A DNA stretch of 64,000 bases, taken from assembly GCA_965220205.1 (NCBI GenBank), contig OZ244812.1, positions 2,868,673 through 2,932,672 on the forward strand, given 5' to 3'. A model generated the notes under the pieces. It worked only from the letters and a program-made list of their open reading frames with translations. It made no database searches and was not told the DNA's origin. Positions 51,267-61,130 of this stretch are shown in pieces. This stretch comes from G965220205 sp965220205. Its GTDB lineage: Bacteria; Chloroflexota; Dehalococcoidia; Lucifugimonadales; Australimonadaceae. Within the stretch, counting starts at the first letter, position 1; each line of letters begins with the position of its first letter. The position numbers and the translations under genes were made by a program.

Positions 51267-52982
51267 ATGAGAGAACACGAGGTACCGACTCACGTCCAGG
51301 CCGAGGACCGGGTGCTATTGGGGTTGACCTTTCCGCAGATCGTGGCGGTGACGGCGGTGTGCGCCATCTCCTACGGCGCATACCGCTACGCCCCCGTCGG
51401 CCCCTCCGAGGTGCGCATGGCCCTGGCCGTCGTCTTCGGACTCTTCGGCGTAGCGATGGTCGTGGGGAAGATTGGCGGTCGGCGGCTGCCCCTGGTGGCC
51501 GCCGACCTTCTGAAGTACCGGCTGGGGGCGCGGGTCTACGCCGGGCCGGTGTCCCAGCTGGTGAGAGCCGAGCCGCCCGCGCCGGCGCAGCCGGTCGGGA
51601 GCGGCCCCGGCCCCGTGAGCCTGATGGCGAAGCGCGCCGGACGCGGCCTGGCAAGGCTGCGCAAGAAGGGGAAGACCCGCAAGAACAAGGAACGCCGCAA
51701 CGGGCGGATGCGCTGGTTCGGCAAGCGCAGGGGGAAGGACGCAGGGAGGGACCAGCGTCACGACCACCGGGCCGAGACCCTTCAGAGCCGACGCAGGAAG
51801 CCCCGCATGGGCTGGATTCCGGTGGTGGCCCTGGCCGTCCTGATGGCCGCTGTCGTGGCCGTCCCCCAGGCGGCGCTGGCCGACGACCACGAGCCCTGGC
51901 GGGATGAGATCGACTTCGAGCTGACCGAGCCGGTGGAGGGACGCCGGATATTCGTCGAGGGGCTCACCGTCTCCGGCGACCGGGCCGCCGTGACCCTGAG
52001 AGCAGCCACCAACATAGACCTGCGAACGAGGGCATACGGCGGCCCGGAAGGGACCTGGCTCCGGTTCTGGGGCTCGGCCACCCTCGACGAGGGGGAGCGG
52101 GTCCAGTACTCGCTCCCCCTGCACGGCCCGGCGCCGTCCTTCACCTTCTCGTGGGAGGACGGCCTCGGCCAGGCCGGGGCGTTCACCGTAACCCACGAGT
52201 GGATACCGCACCCGCTGCCCGCAGTCGAGGGAGAGCTGTGCGACCTTCGCGTGACCTCCCTGGGCTGGACGCCCGGCGCGGTCAGCGGCGTGGTCGAGTC
52301 CGAGTGCGTCACGAGCATCGAGCACCCGGTTGAGCTTCAGACGGTGGCCGGGCACCAGAGCGTCACCCAGACCGCGCTCATGGACGCCGCGGTGACGGCC
52401 ATCGGAGGGACGGTCTCGGCAGCGACGGGAGCATCGCAGACCAGCGTCGCCTTCGTCCCCAACGGGGAGACGCGGTTCACGCTGCCGGTGGGAGATGGGG
52501 CAGACATTCACGCAGTGACCGTGGACGCGAGCCTTGAGGCGAGCCTCCGCATCCCCATCCCCCCGCTGACCGTGCTCACCCACCACCCCGAGCGGGTGGA
52601 GCAGGTCACCAGGACCGTGCACCTCCATCGCCCGGGGGACAGCGACTCCGACAGCCAGACGGCGACGGCCACCTGCGAGGACGGCGCCACGGCGTCCGCC
52701 ACCGCGACGGCCTACGCCTACGTCCCCAGCGCCACCATCGCCAAGGCGGTGACGGTGGACGTCCTGCACAAGGAGCACGTCAAGGCCGAGACGGTAGAGC
52801 GGGAGCCGGTCACCGGCAGCCGCGAGGACTCCCTGAGCCTTGCGGCCGCAGTCGGTTCCGACGACACCTTCGAGGTCCTGGCCCTGCCGGAGCCCGAGCC
52901 GGAGGACCCGCCCGCAGAGCAGGAGCCCGCGGACGGCCTGCGCCAGTGGTTCGACCTGCTGGGCTGGGAGTGGCCCTGGTGA
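51267..52982 (+). CDS. PrgI-domain protein fused to a large exported domain
   Basis: A 571-aa protein, start ATG 51267 with AAGGAGAG upstream (GTG 51249 is too close to that site). The first ~90 residues (VPTHVQAEDRVLLGLTFPQI, then two hydrophobic segments) fit the PrgI family of Gram-positive-type conjugation systems. After a very basic region (RKNKERRNGRMRWFGK), a third hydrophobic segment (VVALAVLMAAVVAVPQAALA) leads into a ~380-aa beta-rich extracytoplasmic part with Cys pairs. The fusion is uncommon; one alternative is two genes joined, but the frame is open throughout. Confidence 0.7.
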   Translation: MREHEVPTHVQAEDRVLLGLTFPQIVAVTAVCAISYGAYRYAPVGPSEVRMALAVVFGLFGVAMVVGKIGGRRLPLVAADLLKYRLGARVYAGPVSQLVRAEPPAPAQPVGSGPGPVSLMAKRAGRGLARLRKKGKTRKNKERRNGRMRWFGKRRGKDAGRDQRHDHRAETLQSRRRKPRMGWIPVVALAVLMAAVVAVPQAALADDHEPWRDEIDFELTEPVEGRRIFVEGLTVSGDRAAVTLRAATNIDLRTRAYGGPEGTWLRFWGSATLDEGERVQYSLPLHGPAPSFTFSWEDGLGQAGAFTVTHEWIPHPLPAVEGELCDLRVTSLGWTPGAVSGVVESECVTSIEHPVELQTVAGHQSVTQTALMDAAVTAIGGTVSAATGASQTSVAFVPNGETRFTLPVGDGADIHAVTVDASLEASLRIPIPPLTVLTHHPERVEQVTRTVHLHRPGDSDSDSQTATATCEDGATASATATAYAYVPSATIAKAVTVDVLHKEHVKAETVEREPVTGSREDSLSLAAAVGSDDTFEVLALPEPEPEDPPAEQEPADGLRQWFDLLGWEWPW

Positions 52983-53290
52983 GGCGCGGGCTGACGGCAA
53001 CCCTTCTGGCCGGGGTCGCGCTGGCTACCACCGGCGCGGCCCCGGCGGAGGAGCAGGAGATGCTGGCGGCCTTCGACCGCGTGCTCACGGCGATGGCCTA
53101 CGCCGCCTCCGGCCTCTGCCTCTTCGCCATCGTCTGGGCCGGGTTCGTCCTGATGGCCGAGGGCGGCGAGGAGCGGGGCGGCGGCAGGGCCAAGAGCGCG
53201 GTGGCGCTGGCGGTGGTGGGCCTGGTCCTGGTGCTGTCGGCCAAGGGCGTCGCCGCCCTGCTGAAGCACGGCGTCATCCCAACCCCATAG
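52979..53290 (+). CDS. Second VirB2/TrbC pilin-like protein
   Basis: A 103-aa protein starting at GTG 52979, overlapping the previous stop (GTGA). A signal-like segment (LTATLLAGVALATTGAAPAE) is followed by two more hydrophobic segments (SGLCLFAIVWAGFVLMAEGG; ALAVVGLVLVLSAKGVAALL). This three-helix plan matches processed VirB2/TrbC pilins better than the 50931 protein does. Confidence 0.7.
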   Translation: MRRGLTATLLAGVALATTGAAPAEEQEMLAAFDRVLTAMAYAASGLCLFAIVWAGFVLMAEGGEERGGGRAKSAVALAVVGLVLVLSAKGVAALLKHGVIPTP

Positions 53291-53309
53291 AGAAAAGGAA
53301 GCCATCGAG

Positions 53310-55586
53310 TTGAAGAAGCTGATTGAACGAATCACGAAGCGAGGAACGGGGAGCATCCCGGACGGGGCCTCCGCTCCTCCTGAGACGGCGGAAGCGGGAA
53401 TCCCGGCCAATCCGCAGGACGCGGAACGGGAGCCCCCGGCTCCCAAGCTCCCGCCCGAGCTGCCCCTGTTCTTCATGCTGTCGCACCTGGACGACGACGG
53501 CCCGGTGCGCCTGGACGGGGTGAAGCTCGGCGTGTGCGAGGTGATGGGCCTGGAGATCGACGAGCCGAAGCTCGGCGCATTCGCCGGGGCGCTCAACGCC
53601 CTGGACTTCCCGGCCCAGCTGCTCATCAGGCAGCACCCGCCGCGCCTGGAACGGATGCGGGAGAAGCTCGGGCAGGCCCAGCCGGAGGACCTTCCCCCGC
53701 AGACCAGAGCGGCCGCCGAGTCCCTCGGGCGTCTGCTCACCGACCTTGAGGCCCGCGACGGCATCCTCGACCGGCGCTTCTACGCCGTGTGCGAGGCGGC
53801 CCGCATCGACGATCTTCGCGGACTGCTTGCAAGGGCGGGACTTTCCGTCCACCTGCTGAAGGGCAGGCAGCTCCGCATGTTCCTGGTGGCCGCAACCCTC
53901 GGCGGCTCGCCCTCCGAGTTCGACGAGGAGACCCCCGTCGAGGTCGAGATCAACCGCCGCGACGCGCGCGTCGGAGACCGGCTCGTCCGCTCCCTCCACC
54001 TGGGCAAGTGGCCCCGCTCCCTGGCCCCCGGCTTCCTGCAAGGACTCATGGCGGCGGGCGCGCCGATGGACCTGTCCGTCCACGTCGGCCCGATACCGGC
54101 GGAGCAGGCGGCCAGGACTTTGGAGTGGCAGAAGGTGCGCTTCGAGTCGGCGCAGTCCCTGTCCTTCAAGCGGGGCCGCACCATGTCCCCGGAGGCGGAG
54201 ATCGCCCTGGAGGACATCACCCGCCTGCGCGACGAAGTGCAGCGGGGCAGGGAGAGGCTGTTTCATGCCTCCCTGTCCGTGACCCTCCATGCCAAAGACG
54301 AGGCGTCGCTGAGGGAGATGACCCAGCGGGCAAAGGCCCACTTCGCCGCGACGCTCGGCAAGCTGGACAACCTGGCCTTCCGGCAGCGCGAGGGGCTTCT
54401 TTCGACCCTGCCCCTGGCCCTGAACGCCGTGGCCGAGTGGCGCAGCCTGGACACTTCCAGCATCGCGAGGCTCTTCCCCTTCTCGCCGCCCGACCTGGAC
54501 ACAAGGAGCGGCACCCTCTACGGCATCGACATGCGGGCCTGCTCCCCGGTGGTCTACGACCCCTGGGACGGCACCCACCTCAACGCGAACACGGCGGTGC
54601 TGGCCCGTTCGGGCTCAGGAAAATCGTTTGCCACGAAGCTGGGAGTGCTCAGGGGATTGACCAGGGGCATCACCGCCTACGTCATCGACCCGGAGGGCGA
54701 GTACGCCGACATGGCCCGCGCAGCGGGCGGCAGGGTGCTGTCCCCCGGCGTGCCGGGCGAGGGCATGAACCCCTTCGTCATCGAGCGGGGCGACTCCGAG
54801 GAGATGCTCCAGCGCATCGGCAGCCTGAGACGGCTCATCGAGGTGATGGTGGGAGAGAGTCTCGGCGCGGAGCGCAGGGCCTCCCTCGACCATGCCCTGG
54901 CGGGCTACTACGCCAAACCCCGCGACCGCACCGGCTTCCGTGATTTCTATTCATATCTGCAAAAGGACGAGGCGGGAGACCCCAGCCTCGCAAGACTGCT
55001 GCGGCCCTTCGCCACCGGCAGCCTGAGACACCTGCTCTCCGACGAGGGCGACGACCTGCTGGGAACCGAGGCGCTGGTGACGGTCTTCGACCTGCGTCTG
55101 CTGGAGCCCGAGCTCCGGCCCGCCGCCGCGATGGTCTGCACCGAGACGGTGTGGGCCGCCGCGGCCCAGGACCCCAAGCCCCGCCTGCTTGTCGTCGACG
55201 AGGTGTGGTCGATCATGCAGCACCCCGAAGGCGCGGCCTTCATGGTCTCGATGGCGAAGCGCGCCCGCAAGCACCGGCTGGGTCTCCAGTTCATCACCCA
55301 GGACGTCCAGGACCTCCTCTCCGAGGACTCTTCACGAACGATCACCGGACACTCCGGTAGGGCGCTCCTACAGAACGCCGCCTTCAAGCTCCTGCTCCAG
55401 CAGGACGCGGCGGCCATCAGCACCGTCGGCGACGCCTTCGACCTGCCCGAAGACCTCCAACGCTGGCTGCTTTCGTGCCCCCGCGGCGACGGCCTGCTGC
55501 TCGCGCGGGGCAACCGCTTCCCCGTGCGCATCGAGGCCACCCCGGAGGAGACGGCGGTCATCGAGTGGCGGCCCGGAGCCCATTAG
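53310..55586 (+). CDS. VirB4/TraE-type conjugation ATPase
   Basis: A 758-aa ATPase. Walker A is ARSGSGKS at residues 432-439; Walker B and the conserved HxR-type region follow in VVDEVWSIM and RARKHRLGLQFITQDVQDL. Length and the LARSGSGKSF signature fit VirB4 ATPases that power pilus assembly and substrate transfer. Start TTG 53310 with AAGGAAG upstream; the stop is 17 bases before the next gene. Confidence 0.9.
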   Translation: MKKLIERITKRGTGSIPDGASAPPETAEAGIPANPQDAEREPPAPKLPPELPLFFMLSHLDDDGPVRLDGVKLGVCEVMGLEIDEPKLGAFAGALNALDFPAQLLIRQHPPRLERMREKLGQAQPEDLPPQTRAAAESLGRLLTDLEARDGILDRRFYAVCEAARIDDLRGLLARAGLSVHLLKGRQLRMFLVAATLGGSPSEFDEETPVEVEINRRDARVGDRLVRSLHLGKWPRSLAPGFLQGLMAAGAPMDLSVHVGPIPAEQAARTLEWQKVRFESAQSLSFKRGRTMSPEAEIALEDITRLRDEVQRGRERLFHASLSVTLHAKDEASLREMTQRAKAHFAATLGKLDNLAFRQREGLLSTLPLALNAVAEWRSLDTSSIARLFPFSPPDLDTRSGTLYGIDMRACSPVVYDPWDGTHLNANTAVLARSGSGKSFATKLGVLRGLTRGITAYVIDPEGEYADMARAAGGRVLSPGVPGEGMNPFVIERGDSEEMLQRIGSLRRLIEVMVGESLGAERRASLDHALAGYYAKPRDRTGFRDFYSYLQKDEAGDPSLARLLRPFATGSLRHLLSDEGDDLLGTEALVTVFDLRLLEPELRPAAAMVCTETVWAAAAQDPKPRLLVVDEVWSIMQHPEGAAFMVSMAKRARKHRLGLQFITQDVQDLLSEDSSRTITGHSGRALLQNAAFKLLLQQDAAAISTVGDAFDLPEDLQRWLLSCPRGDGLLLARGNRFPVRIEATPEETAVIEWRPGAH

Positions 55587-55603
55587 AGAAAGGACTGACA
55601 CCC

Positions 55604-58207
55604 ATGAAGCTGAACCCGAAGAACCTGCTTTTCGGAAGGGACGAAGAGGACAGAGGCCCCGTCCTGCTGGCGGTGACGCCGCCGCGAGCGGGCGAGCGCA
55701 CCCTGCTGGGCGTCGAGAACCTCCTCCAGTCCATCGCCGTCCCCGAACCCTTCTCCCTGGAGCTGGCCGGGGACATGGACGGCGTGACCCTGATGGCCCG
55801 CTGTCTCGACGACAAGGTGGTGCGCGGCCAGCTCTCGGCACACTATCCCCAGGCCCGCATCCAGAGGGTTGACCCGGAGGACGACCCGCTCAGGCTGGGC
55901 GAGGGGGAGAGGGCGTGGTCCATCACGCTGCGGGCCGACGCCCCCGAGTATGTGCCCCTGCGCACCTTCAGGGACGACGACCTGCTCGACCCCGGCTCCG
56001 ACCCCCTCATCGCCCTCATGGGCGCTCTGTCCGCCCTGTACGAGAGGGAGCGCGTCGTGGCAAGGCTGATGCTGCGCTCCCTCGGCCCCGACTGGTCCCA
56101 GGCCCACATGGACAAGGCCCACAAGCGGCCCGGCATGGAGCCGAGGGAGCCCGCCTACACCTACCAGACCAAGCCCCTGCAGATGGACGGCATGACGATG
56201 GCCGTCCTCGGCCTGGGCGCTCTCGCCGCCCTCAAGGGCTACCTGTGGGTGCAGGACGGGGAGATATGGAAGGCGGCCCTCCTGGGCACGGTCACGGCCC
56301 TTGGCATGGCCGCGGGCGGCTGGGCGTGGCACCGCTGGAAGAAGGCCCGGTCCCGCGTCGAAGACCCCCTGCTCATCAAGGAGAAGGTGTCGCGCATCGC
56401 CTTCGACGCCGAGCTCCAGATCGTCGCCGTGCTGCCCGCCGGCACGGAGCATCACCGGGCCGGGGAGCTTCTCGGCGCCCTCGCCGCCGCCTACCGCCAC
56501 TACGACAACCCCGCCGGGGCGCGGTTCAAGGTCGGCCAGGTCCGGCCCATAGCGCCGGACCCCGACATGCTCCAACCCGCAGGTCCGGGGCTGTTCGGGG
56601 GGCGCAGCGTCCTGGGGGTCCGCGAGGTCGCCTGCCTCTGGCACCCGCCCGGCGCGGGCGACGAGACGCCCCTGGTGGAGCGCTCCGGCGCGAGGGCGCT
56701 CAACCCCTCGGCGAAGGGCGTCAAGGGAGGGGCGCTGGTGGGAGACACCACCGCCGGAGCCAAGCGGGACATCCGCTTCCCCGAAGACCTGCTCCGCCGC
56801 CACCACCTCTACGTCGCACGCACCCGCATGGGCAAGTCCACGCTCATGCACCACGTCGCCGTCCACAAGATGCGCGAGAAGGCGGCGGGCAGGGACGGCG
56901 ACGCCATCGTCGTCGTGGACCCCCACACCGACCTGGTGGCCGGGCTGATGGAGCACGTCCCCGAGGCTCTCATCGACCGGGTGCGCCTCATCGACCTCTC
57001 CGACGAGACCCGCTCCCCAGGCGTGAACCTCCTGGACACGAGGATATTTGCAGACCGCGACCGCACCGCCGACTCGGTGGTGCGCGTGGCGAAGGGCCTG
57101 TGGGAGCAGTGGGGGCCGAGGATGCAGTCCATCCTCGAACAGACCGTCAAGACCCTCCACGAGGCAAACGAGCAGGTGGAGGAGGAGGCCCAGTACACGA
57201 TCCTCGACGGCCTCAAGCTGCTGTCCAACGAGCCGTTCCGCAAGGACGTGCTCAAGAAGGTCTCCGACCCCTACCTCCTGGAGTGGTGGGGCAGCACCTT
57301 CACCGGCTGGAGCCGCGACTACAGGGCCGACTCCCTGGCCCCCGTCCAGACCCGCCTCTCCTACTACGCATCGTCAAAGCGGGCAAGGGCCATCCTCGGC
57401 CAGCGCCGCTCCACCATCGACCTGCGCCGGACGATCCACGACGGCGGTGTCCTGCTGGTATCGACGTCGCAGGGGACCGTCGGCAGGGACGTGGCCGCCC
57501 TGGTGGGCGCGTCGCTCCTCAACCTCGTGGACGCCGTGATCCGGGAGCAGGGGCGGCTGCCGCTGAGCAGGCGCAGGGGCGCACTGGTGGTGGTGGACGA
57601 GATGCAGTCCATGCCCGGCGTGGACTACGAGAGCATGTTGTCCGAGCTGGGCAAGTTCGGGGCGAGCTTCATCCTTGCCACCCAGAGTCTCGCCAAGCTG
57701 GACGACCTCTCCCGAACCATGCGGGACACCCTCCTCGCCAACGTAGGATGCCTCGCCGTCTTCCAGGTGGCGGGCAACGACGCCCGGACCCTGGTCTGGG
57801 AGCTGGGCAAGGAGCGGGTGACCGAGGACGACATCACCTCGCTGCCCGTCCACCAGTGCTACGTCCGCGCCACCGTGGGCAAGGAGCGGATGCCCGCCTT
57901 CTCGATGATGGTCAGAAAGCCCGAGGACGGAGACCCCGCCGTCGCCGACCGCATCCGCGCAGCGTCCTCCGCCTACACCGTCTCGGAGCGGCAGGCCGAC
58001 TACGCCGACGCCGACGGCCATAAGAAGGTGGACGACTACCGCAAGGGCGTCGAGGACATCGAAAACGCCGCGCAGGAGGAGGAGGCGAAGCAGGGCCCGG
58101 AAGGCGGGAAGCAGACCGGAAAGCCCAAGACGGCCCCTGCGGAGGCCGGGGAGGATGAGACCAGCGACTCCGTTGGGAAGGACACCGAAGAGGAGGCCGG
58201 AGAATGA
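55604..58207 (+). CDS. VirD4/TraG-type coupling ATPase
   Basis: An 867-aa protein, start ATG 55604 after AAAGGA; the frame upstream to 55475 is a shadow. Two hydrophobic segments lie at about 185-235. The ATPase part has a Walker A loop ARTRMGKS (405-412), whose first Gly is Ala, and Walker B VVVDEMQSM with ATQSLAKL after it. This fits HerA/VirD4-type coupling proteins that bring DNA to the type IV channel. The C-terminus is an acidic, Lys-rich tail. It overlaps the next gene by 4 bases. Confidence 0.85.
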   Translation: MKLNPKNLLFGRDEEDRGPVLLAVTPPRAGERTLLGVENLLQSIAVPEPFSLELAGDMDGVTLMARCLDDKVVRGQLSAHYPQARIQRVDPEDDPLRLGEGERAWSITLRADAPEYVPLRTFRDDDLLDPGSDPLIALMGALSALYERERVVARLMLRSLGPDWSQAHMDKAHKRPGMEPREPAYTYQTKPLQMDGMTMAVLGLGALAALKGYLWVQDGEIWKAALLGTVTALGMAAGGWAWHRWKKARSRVEDPLLIKEKVSRIAFDAELQIVAVLPAGTEHHRAGELLGALAAAYRHYDNPAGARFKVGQVRPIAPDPDMLQPAGPGLFGGRSVLGVREVACLWHPPGAGDETPLVERSGARALNPSAKGVKGGALVGDTTAGAKRDIRFPEDLLRRHHLYVARTRMGKSTLMHHVAVHKMREKAAGRDGDAIVVVDPHTDLVAGLMEHVPEALIDRVRLIDLSDETRSPGVNLLDTRIFADRDRTADSVVRVAKGLWEQWGPRMQSILEQTVKTLHEANEQVEEEAQYTILDGLKLLSNEPFRKDVLKKVSDPYLLEWWGSTFTGWSRDYRADSLAPVQTRLSYYASSKRARAILGQRRSTIDLRRTIHDGGVLLVSTSQGTVGRDVAALVGASLLNLVDAVIREQGRLPLSRRRGALVVVDEMQSMPGVDYESMLSELGKFGASFILATQSLAKLDDLSRTMRDTLLANVGCLAVFQVAGNDARTLVWELGKERVTEDDITSLPVHQCYVRATVGKERMPAFSMMVRKPEDGDPAVADRIRAASSAYTVSERQADYADADGHKKVDDYRKGVEDIENAAQEEEAKQGPEGGKQTGKPKTAPAEAGEDETSDSVGKDTEEEAGE

Positions 58208-59856
58208 GACCCGAAGGATGTGAACCGGACCTCCTCCGCGCCCTCGCCTCGATGCCCTTCCTCGATCGCCAGGAGATGGTCGCCGTGTCGGGCTGGTCGA
58301 AGGCCGCGGTCCACGAGGCCGTCGAGAGGCTGGAGACCGGCGGGCTCTGCGCCTCCGTGCTCCACGCCGCCGACCCGTTCCCCCCGGCCCGGAGGTTCCA
58401 CCTCACCGCCGCCGGGCTGCGAAGGCTCGCGAACGACGAGGACAGGCCCTTCGAGGCGCTGCTGCGGGACCGCCCACTCTCCGCCCAGTGGCGGCGCAGC
58501 CTGATGGAGCGCCTCGACGCACTGGCCGCCGTCTACCGCATGGCCTGCCTCCTCTCCGGCGTCGCCTTCCCCATCCGGTTCCGCTGGTACCGCGCCCTGC
58601 CGCTGGACGCCGCCGTGACCCTCCCGGACGGGAGGACCCTGGGCATCGTCAGGCAGGGGCTCACCGCCGACCGGTCGGGCTTCGCCAAGCGCCTCTGGCG
58701 GCTGCGCGAGGGGCAGATGCCCGGCGCCGTCCTCGTCCTCATGGCCGACGACGTGAGGCTCAGGCACGCCCGCAGGCTCCTTTCGACCACGGACGTTCCC
58801 GCCCTCTTCGCCCTGGAGCGCGAGGCGGTGCTGGCCGGACCGGACGACGCCATATGGAGACCCCTCAAGGTCGGGGGCGACGTCAGCCTGCGCTACGTCC
58901 TCGACCGGGCCGAGCCCGGCGGAGAGCTTCCCGTAGAGGACGAGTCGCGGCTCGCCTCTCCACCCGCCGATCTTCCCGAAAGGGCCGCCGCGTCGGACAT
59001 CTCCGACCACATGCTGCCCCTCTTCGTCCGGCCCGCCGAGAAGCGCGCCCTCGACCTGATCTCGGACTGGCCGTGGATAGCCCTCACGGAGCTGGCCGGG
59101 CTGATGGGCGTCTCGCCCCAGAGGGCCTCCCAGACCGTCATACCGCTGGAAGGCTTCGGCCTCGCCGCCCGCGTGCCGGAGGCGGGCCGCCGGCTGGCCC
59201 TCACCGACCGGGGCCTCTCCCTGCTCGCCCGCAGGGACCGCACCTCGGTCGGCGTGGCGAAGAAGCGGTGGAGCCTCGCCCCCGAGGACGCCGAGGCCCC
59301 GTTGGAGTGGCGCAACGTCACCGGCAGGAGAACACGGCAGCTGCTCAGGAATATCGAGCACACCGACGCCGTCCACGGCTTCCTGGCGGCCATGACCGCC
59401 CAGGCACGCCTCCTGGGGTGGGAGATCGTCCAGATCGACCCGCCCCGGAGGGCGTCGAGGCACTTCAGGCACGACGGCCGGATGCGCGCCGTCAACCCCG
59501 ACGCCTTCGGCGTCCTCAAGAAGGGCGATACGACGTGGCCCTTCTTCCTGGAGTGGGAGCGCCGCGCCGTCCGGCCATCAACCATGTCGGAGCGCCTGGC
59601 CCCCTATCTGCGCTACTACTCATCTCACAGGCCCCTGGACGACCACGGCGCAAGGCCCGCCGTCCTGGTCGTCTTCGACGACGAGATCGCCCAGACCCAC
59701 TTCCTGCGCGTGGCGCGGGAGGAGATGCGGGCGGACGGGGTCGCCGTCCCCCTGTGGGTGTCCCACAGGGAGGCGATAGACGCCCTGGGACCCCTGGGCA
59801 GCGCCTGGCGATCCCCCGGAGAGTGGGAGTCGCCCCAGCCCCTGCCGCCCCGGTGA
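58204..59856 (+). CDS. Replication-relaxation family protein
   Basis: A 550-aa protein with two winged-helix-like regions (about 1-80 and 275-340) and a C-terminal domain whose pieces HTDAVHGFLAAM, RHFRHDGRMRAVNPDAFGVL and WPFFLEWERR fit the replication-relaxation family. These proteins accompany conjugative and mobilisable elements and may help in origin recognition or relaxase function. No classical HUH relaxase motif was seen elsewhere in the window, so this is the best candidate for the processing role. Start ATG 58204, coupled to the TraG-type gene. Confidence 0.8.
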   Translation: MRPEGCEPDLLRALASMPFLDRQEMVAVSGWSKAAVHEAVERLETGGLCASVLHAADPFPPARRFHLTAAGLRRLANDEDRPFEALLRDRPLSAQWRRSLMERLDALAAVYRMACLLSGVAFPIRFRWYRALPLDAAVTLPDGRTLGIVRQGLTADRSGFAKRLWRLREGQMPGAVLVLMADDVRLRHARRLLSTTDVPALFALEREAVLAGPDDAIWRPLKVGGDVSLRYVLDRAEPGGELPVEDESRLASPPADLPERAAASDISDHMLPLFVRPAEKRALDLISDWPWIALTELAGLMGVSPQRASQTVIPLEGFGLAARVPEAGRRLALTDRGLSLLARRDRTSVGVAKKRWSLAPEDAEAPLEWRNVTGRRTRQLLRNIEHTDAVHGFLAAMTAQARLLGWEIVQIDPPRRASRHFRHDGRMRAVNPDAFGVLKKGDTTWPFFLEWERRAVRPSTMSERLAPYLRYYSSHRPLDDHGARPAVLVVFDDEIAQTHFLRVAREEMRADGVAVPLWVSHREAIDALGPLGSAWRSPGEWESPQPLPPR

Positions 59857-59930
59857 ACCGGGGAAAACCGGCGGGAGCGCGAGCAGAAGCGCCTTCCCAA
59901 TTTTGCTGAATATAGGAGATTGAAAAAGTC

Positions 59931-60209
59931 ATGCGTTCACGAGACGCCAACCAAATGAAGGGACGCCCGAGGCGTGCAGGACGGACCGTCGTCCGGCTGG
60001 ACGCAGCAGCCCTCTGGCGGCGGCTCAACCTCTTGAACCGCTCCCAGAACTGGCTCGCCAGGGAGATCGGGATTAGTCCCGGCTACCTCTCCATGCTGGT
60101 CAACGAGGGGCGAGCGCCCTCGGGACGCATCCGACGGCGGATGCAAAAGGCCCTAGGCGTGGAGAACTTCCACGAACTCTTTACACAGGAGGAGAGCGAT
60201 GACGAGTAA
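59931..60209 (+). CDS. XRE-type HTH regulator
   Basis: A 92-aa protein with an HTH in NWLAREIGISPGYLSMLVNE and a basic RIRRRMQKAL helix. Start ATG 59931 (ATG 59955 possible). It overlaps the next gene by 11 bases. A likely repressor of the element. Confidence 0.8.
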   Translation: MRSRDANQMKGRPRRAGRTVVRLDAAALWRRLNLLNRSQNWLAREIGISPGYLSMLVNEGRAPSGRIRRRMQKALGVENFHELFTQEESDDE

Positions 60210-60522
60210 CACCAAAGATTCGCCCCGCCTCGGCGGGAGCCTGGAACTGGACCCGGACGACGCGCAGCGCCTGCCCTTCGTCAGCCTGCTGCCGAAGGAC
60301 TTCCCCCAGCGCCTCGAACGCTTCAAGGAGGTCACCGGCCTCACCTGGAGCGGACTCGCGGCCGCCATCGGCGTCGACTACAAGCAGATGTACCGGTGGC
60401 GCAAGGGGGTCGAGCCGTCCGGCGGAGCCCTGCACGCCCTCTACATGTACGCCGCCCGGTTCCCCGGCGGACTGCAGATCCTCATGGGCGAGGGTTTCCA
60501 GTTGACCTTCTTCAGCAACTGA
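60199..60522 (+). CDS. HTH protein of the FPxDFPERL family
   Basis: A 107-aa protein with LLPKDFPQRLERFKEVTGLT followed by WSGLAAAIGVDYKQMYRWRK, the same family as those at 16755, 27955 and 63631. It extends beyond the HTH by a helical segment ending LTFFSN. Start ATG 60199 inside the previous gene. Confidence 0.75.
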   Translation: MTSNTKDSPRLGGSLELDPDDAQRLPFVSLLPKDFPQRLERFKEVTGLTWSGLAAAIGVDYKQMYRWRKGVEPSGGALHALYMYAARFPGGLQILMGEGFQLTFFSN

Positions 60523-60568
60523 CCGGCCCGCCCCGCCCGCGCAACCGCAACGGCGGGGCCTGAGCCGG
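60523..60568 (+). terminator. Strong stem-loop after the regulator pair
   Basis: CCGGC (60523-60527) pairs with GCCGG (60564-60568) and GCCCCGCC (60530-60537) with GGCGGGGC (60552-60559). It begins right at the stop of the HTH gene. There is no T run, so it may end transcription only with help or protect the mRNA end. The rest of the gap to 60679 holds no gene. Confidence 0.55.
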
Positions 60569-60678
60569 CATAGACGCCGACCGGCGCTCGCCCTTTCCGT
60601 CCGCGCCGGGAGGCGAAATCCAAAGACCTGCAAACGAGAGGCCAGCGGACCGACGACCCGCCGCTGCGACTACGCACC

Positions 60679-60912
60679 ATGAAAGACACCACCGGACACA
60701 ACGAGCACGACAGACGCCGGAGGCCCGCCGGGGAAGTCCCCGACGAGTCCCTGGCCGAGCTGCTGTCCGCCTACACCCCCAAGCAGCGGAACGCTTTCAT
60801 CAAGGGGTTCCGCATCCTGGCCGATGTCGCCATCCGCACCCACATGAAGCGGCAGGCTGGCGCGGACGCCGGGGACCCAACCGAGGACGGCGGCGAAGAG
60901 GAGGGGACCTGA
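60679..60912 (+). CDS. Hypothetical protein
   Basis: A 77-aa protein, charged at both ends, with a helical middle (LAELLSAYTPKQRNAFIKGF). No clear ribosome site. No family recognised. Confidence 0.45.
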   Translation: MKDTTGHNEHDRRRRPAGEVPDESLAELLSAYTPKQRNAFIKGFRILADVAIRTHMKRQAGADAGDPTEDGGEEEGT

Positions 60913-60941
60913 TCCCCCGCAAGACCCAGGAGGTTCAAACG

Positions 60942-61130
60942 ATGGTCGAGTACAGGAAGAAGGTATGCAGGGAGTGCGGCAGGGTCTACTACCGCCGATT
61001 CCGGCGCAACGCCGGGACCGAGGGGTGGTGCAGACTCAGGTGCTACGGGAAGGACTACCGGCGGCGACCGGAGAATCGGGGTGGAGCGGCTGAGAGACCG
61101 GCGAGCCCCGGGAGACGGCGCCGGTCCTAG
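60942..61130 (+). CDS. Small zinc-ribbon-like basic protein
   Basis: A 62-aa Arg-rich protein, start ATG 60942 after AGGAGG. CRECGRVYY with later Cys in GWCRLRCYG gives a four-Cys zinc site. Its stop overlaps that of the convergent gene by three to four bases. Confidence 0.6.
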   Translation: MVEYRKKVCRECGRVYYRRFRRNAGTEGWCRLRCYGKDYRRRPENRGGAAERPASPGRRRRS

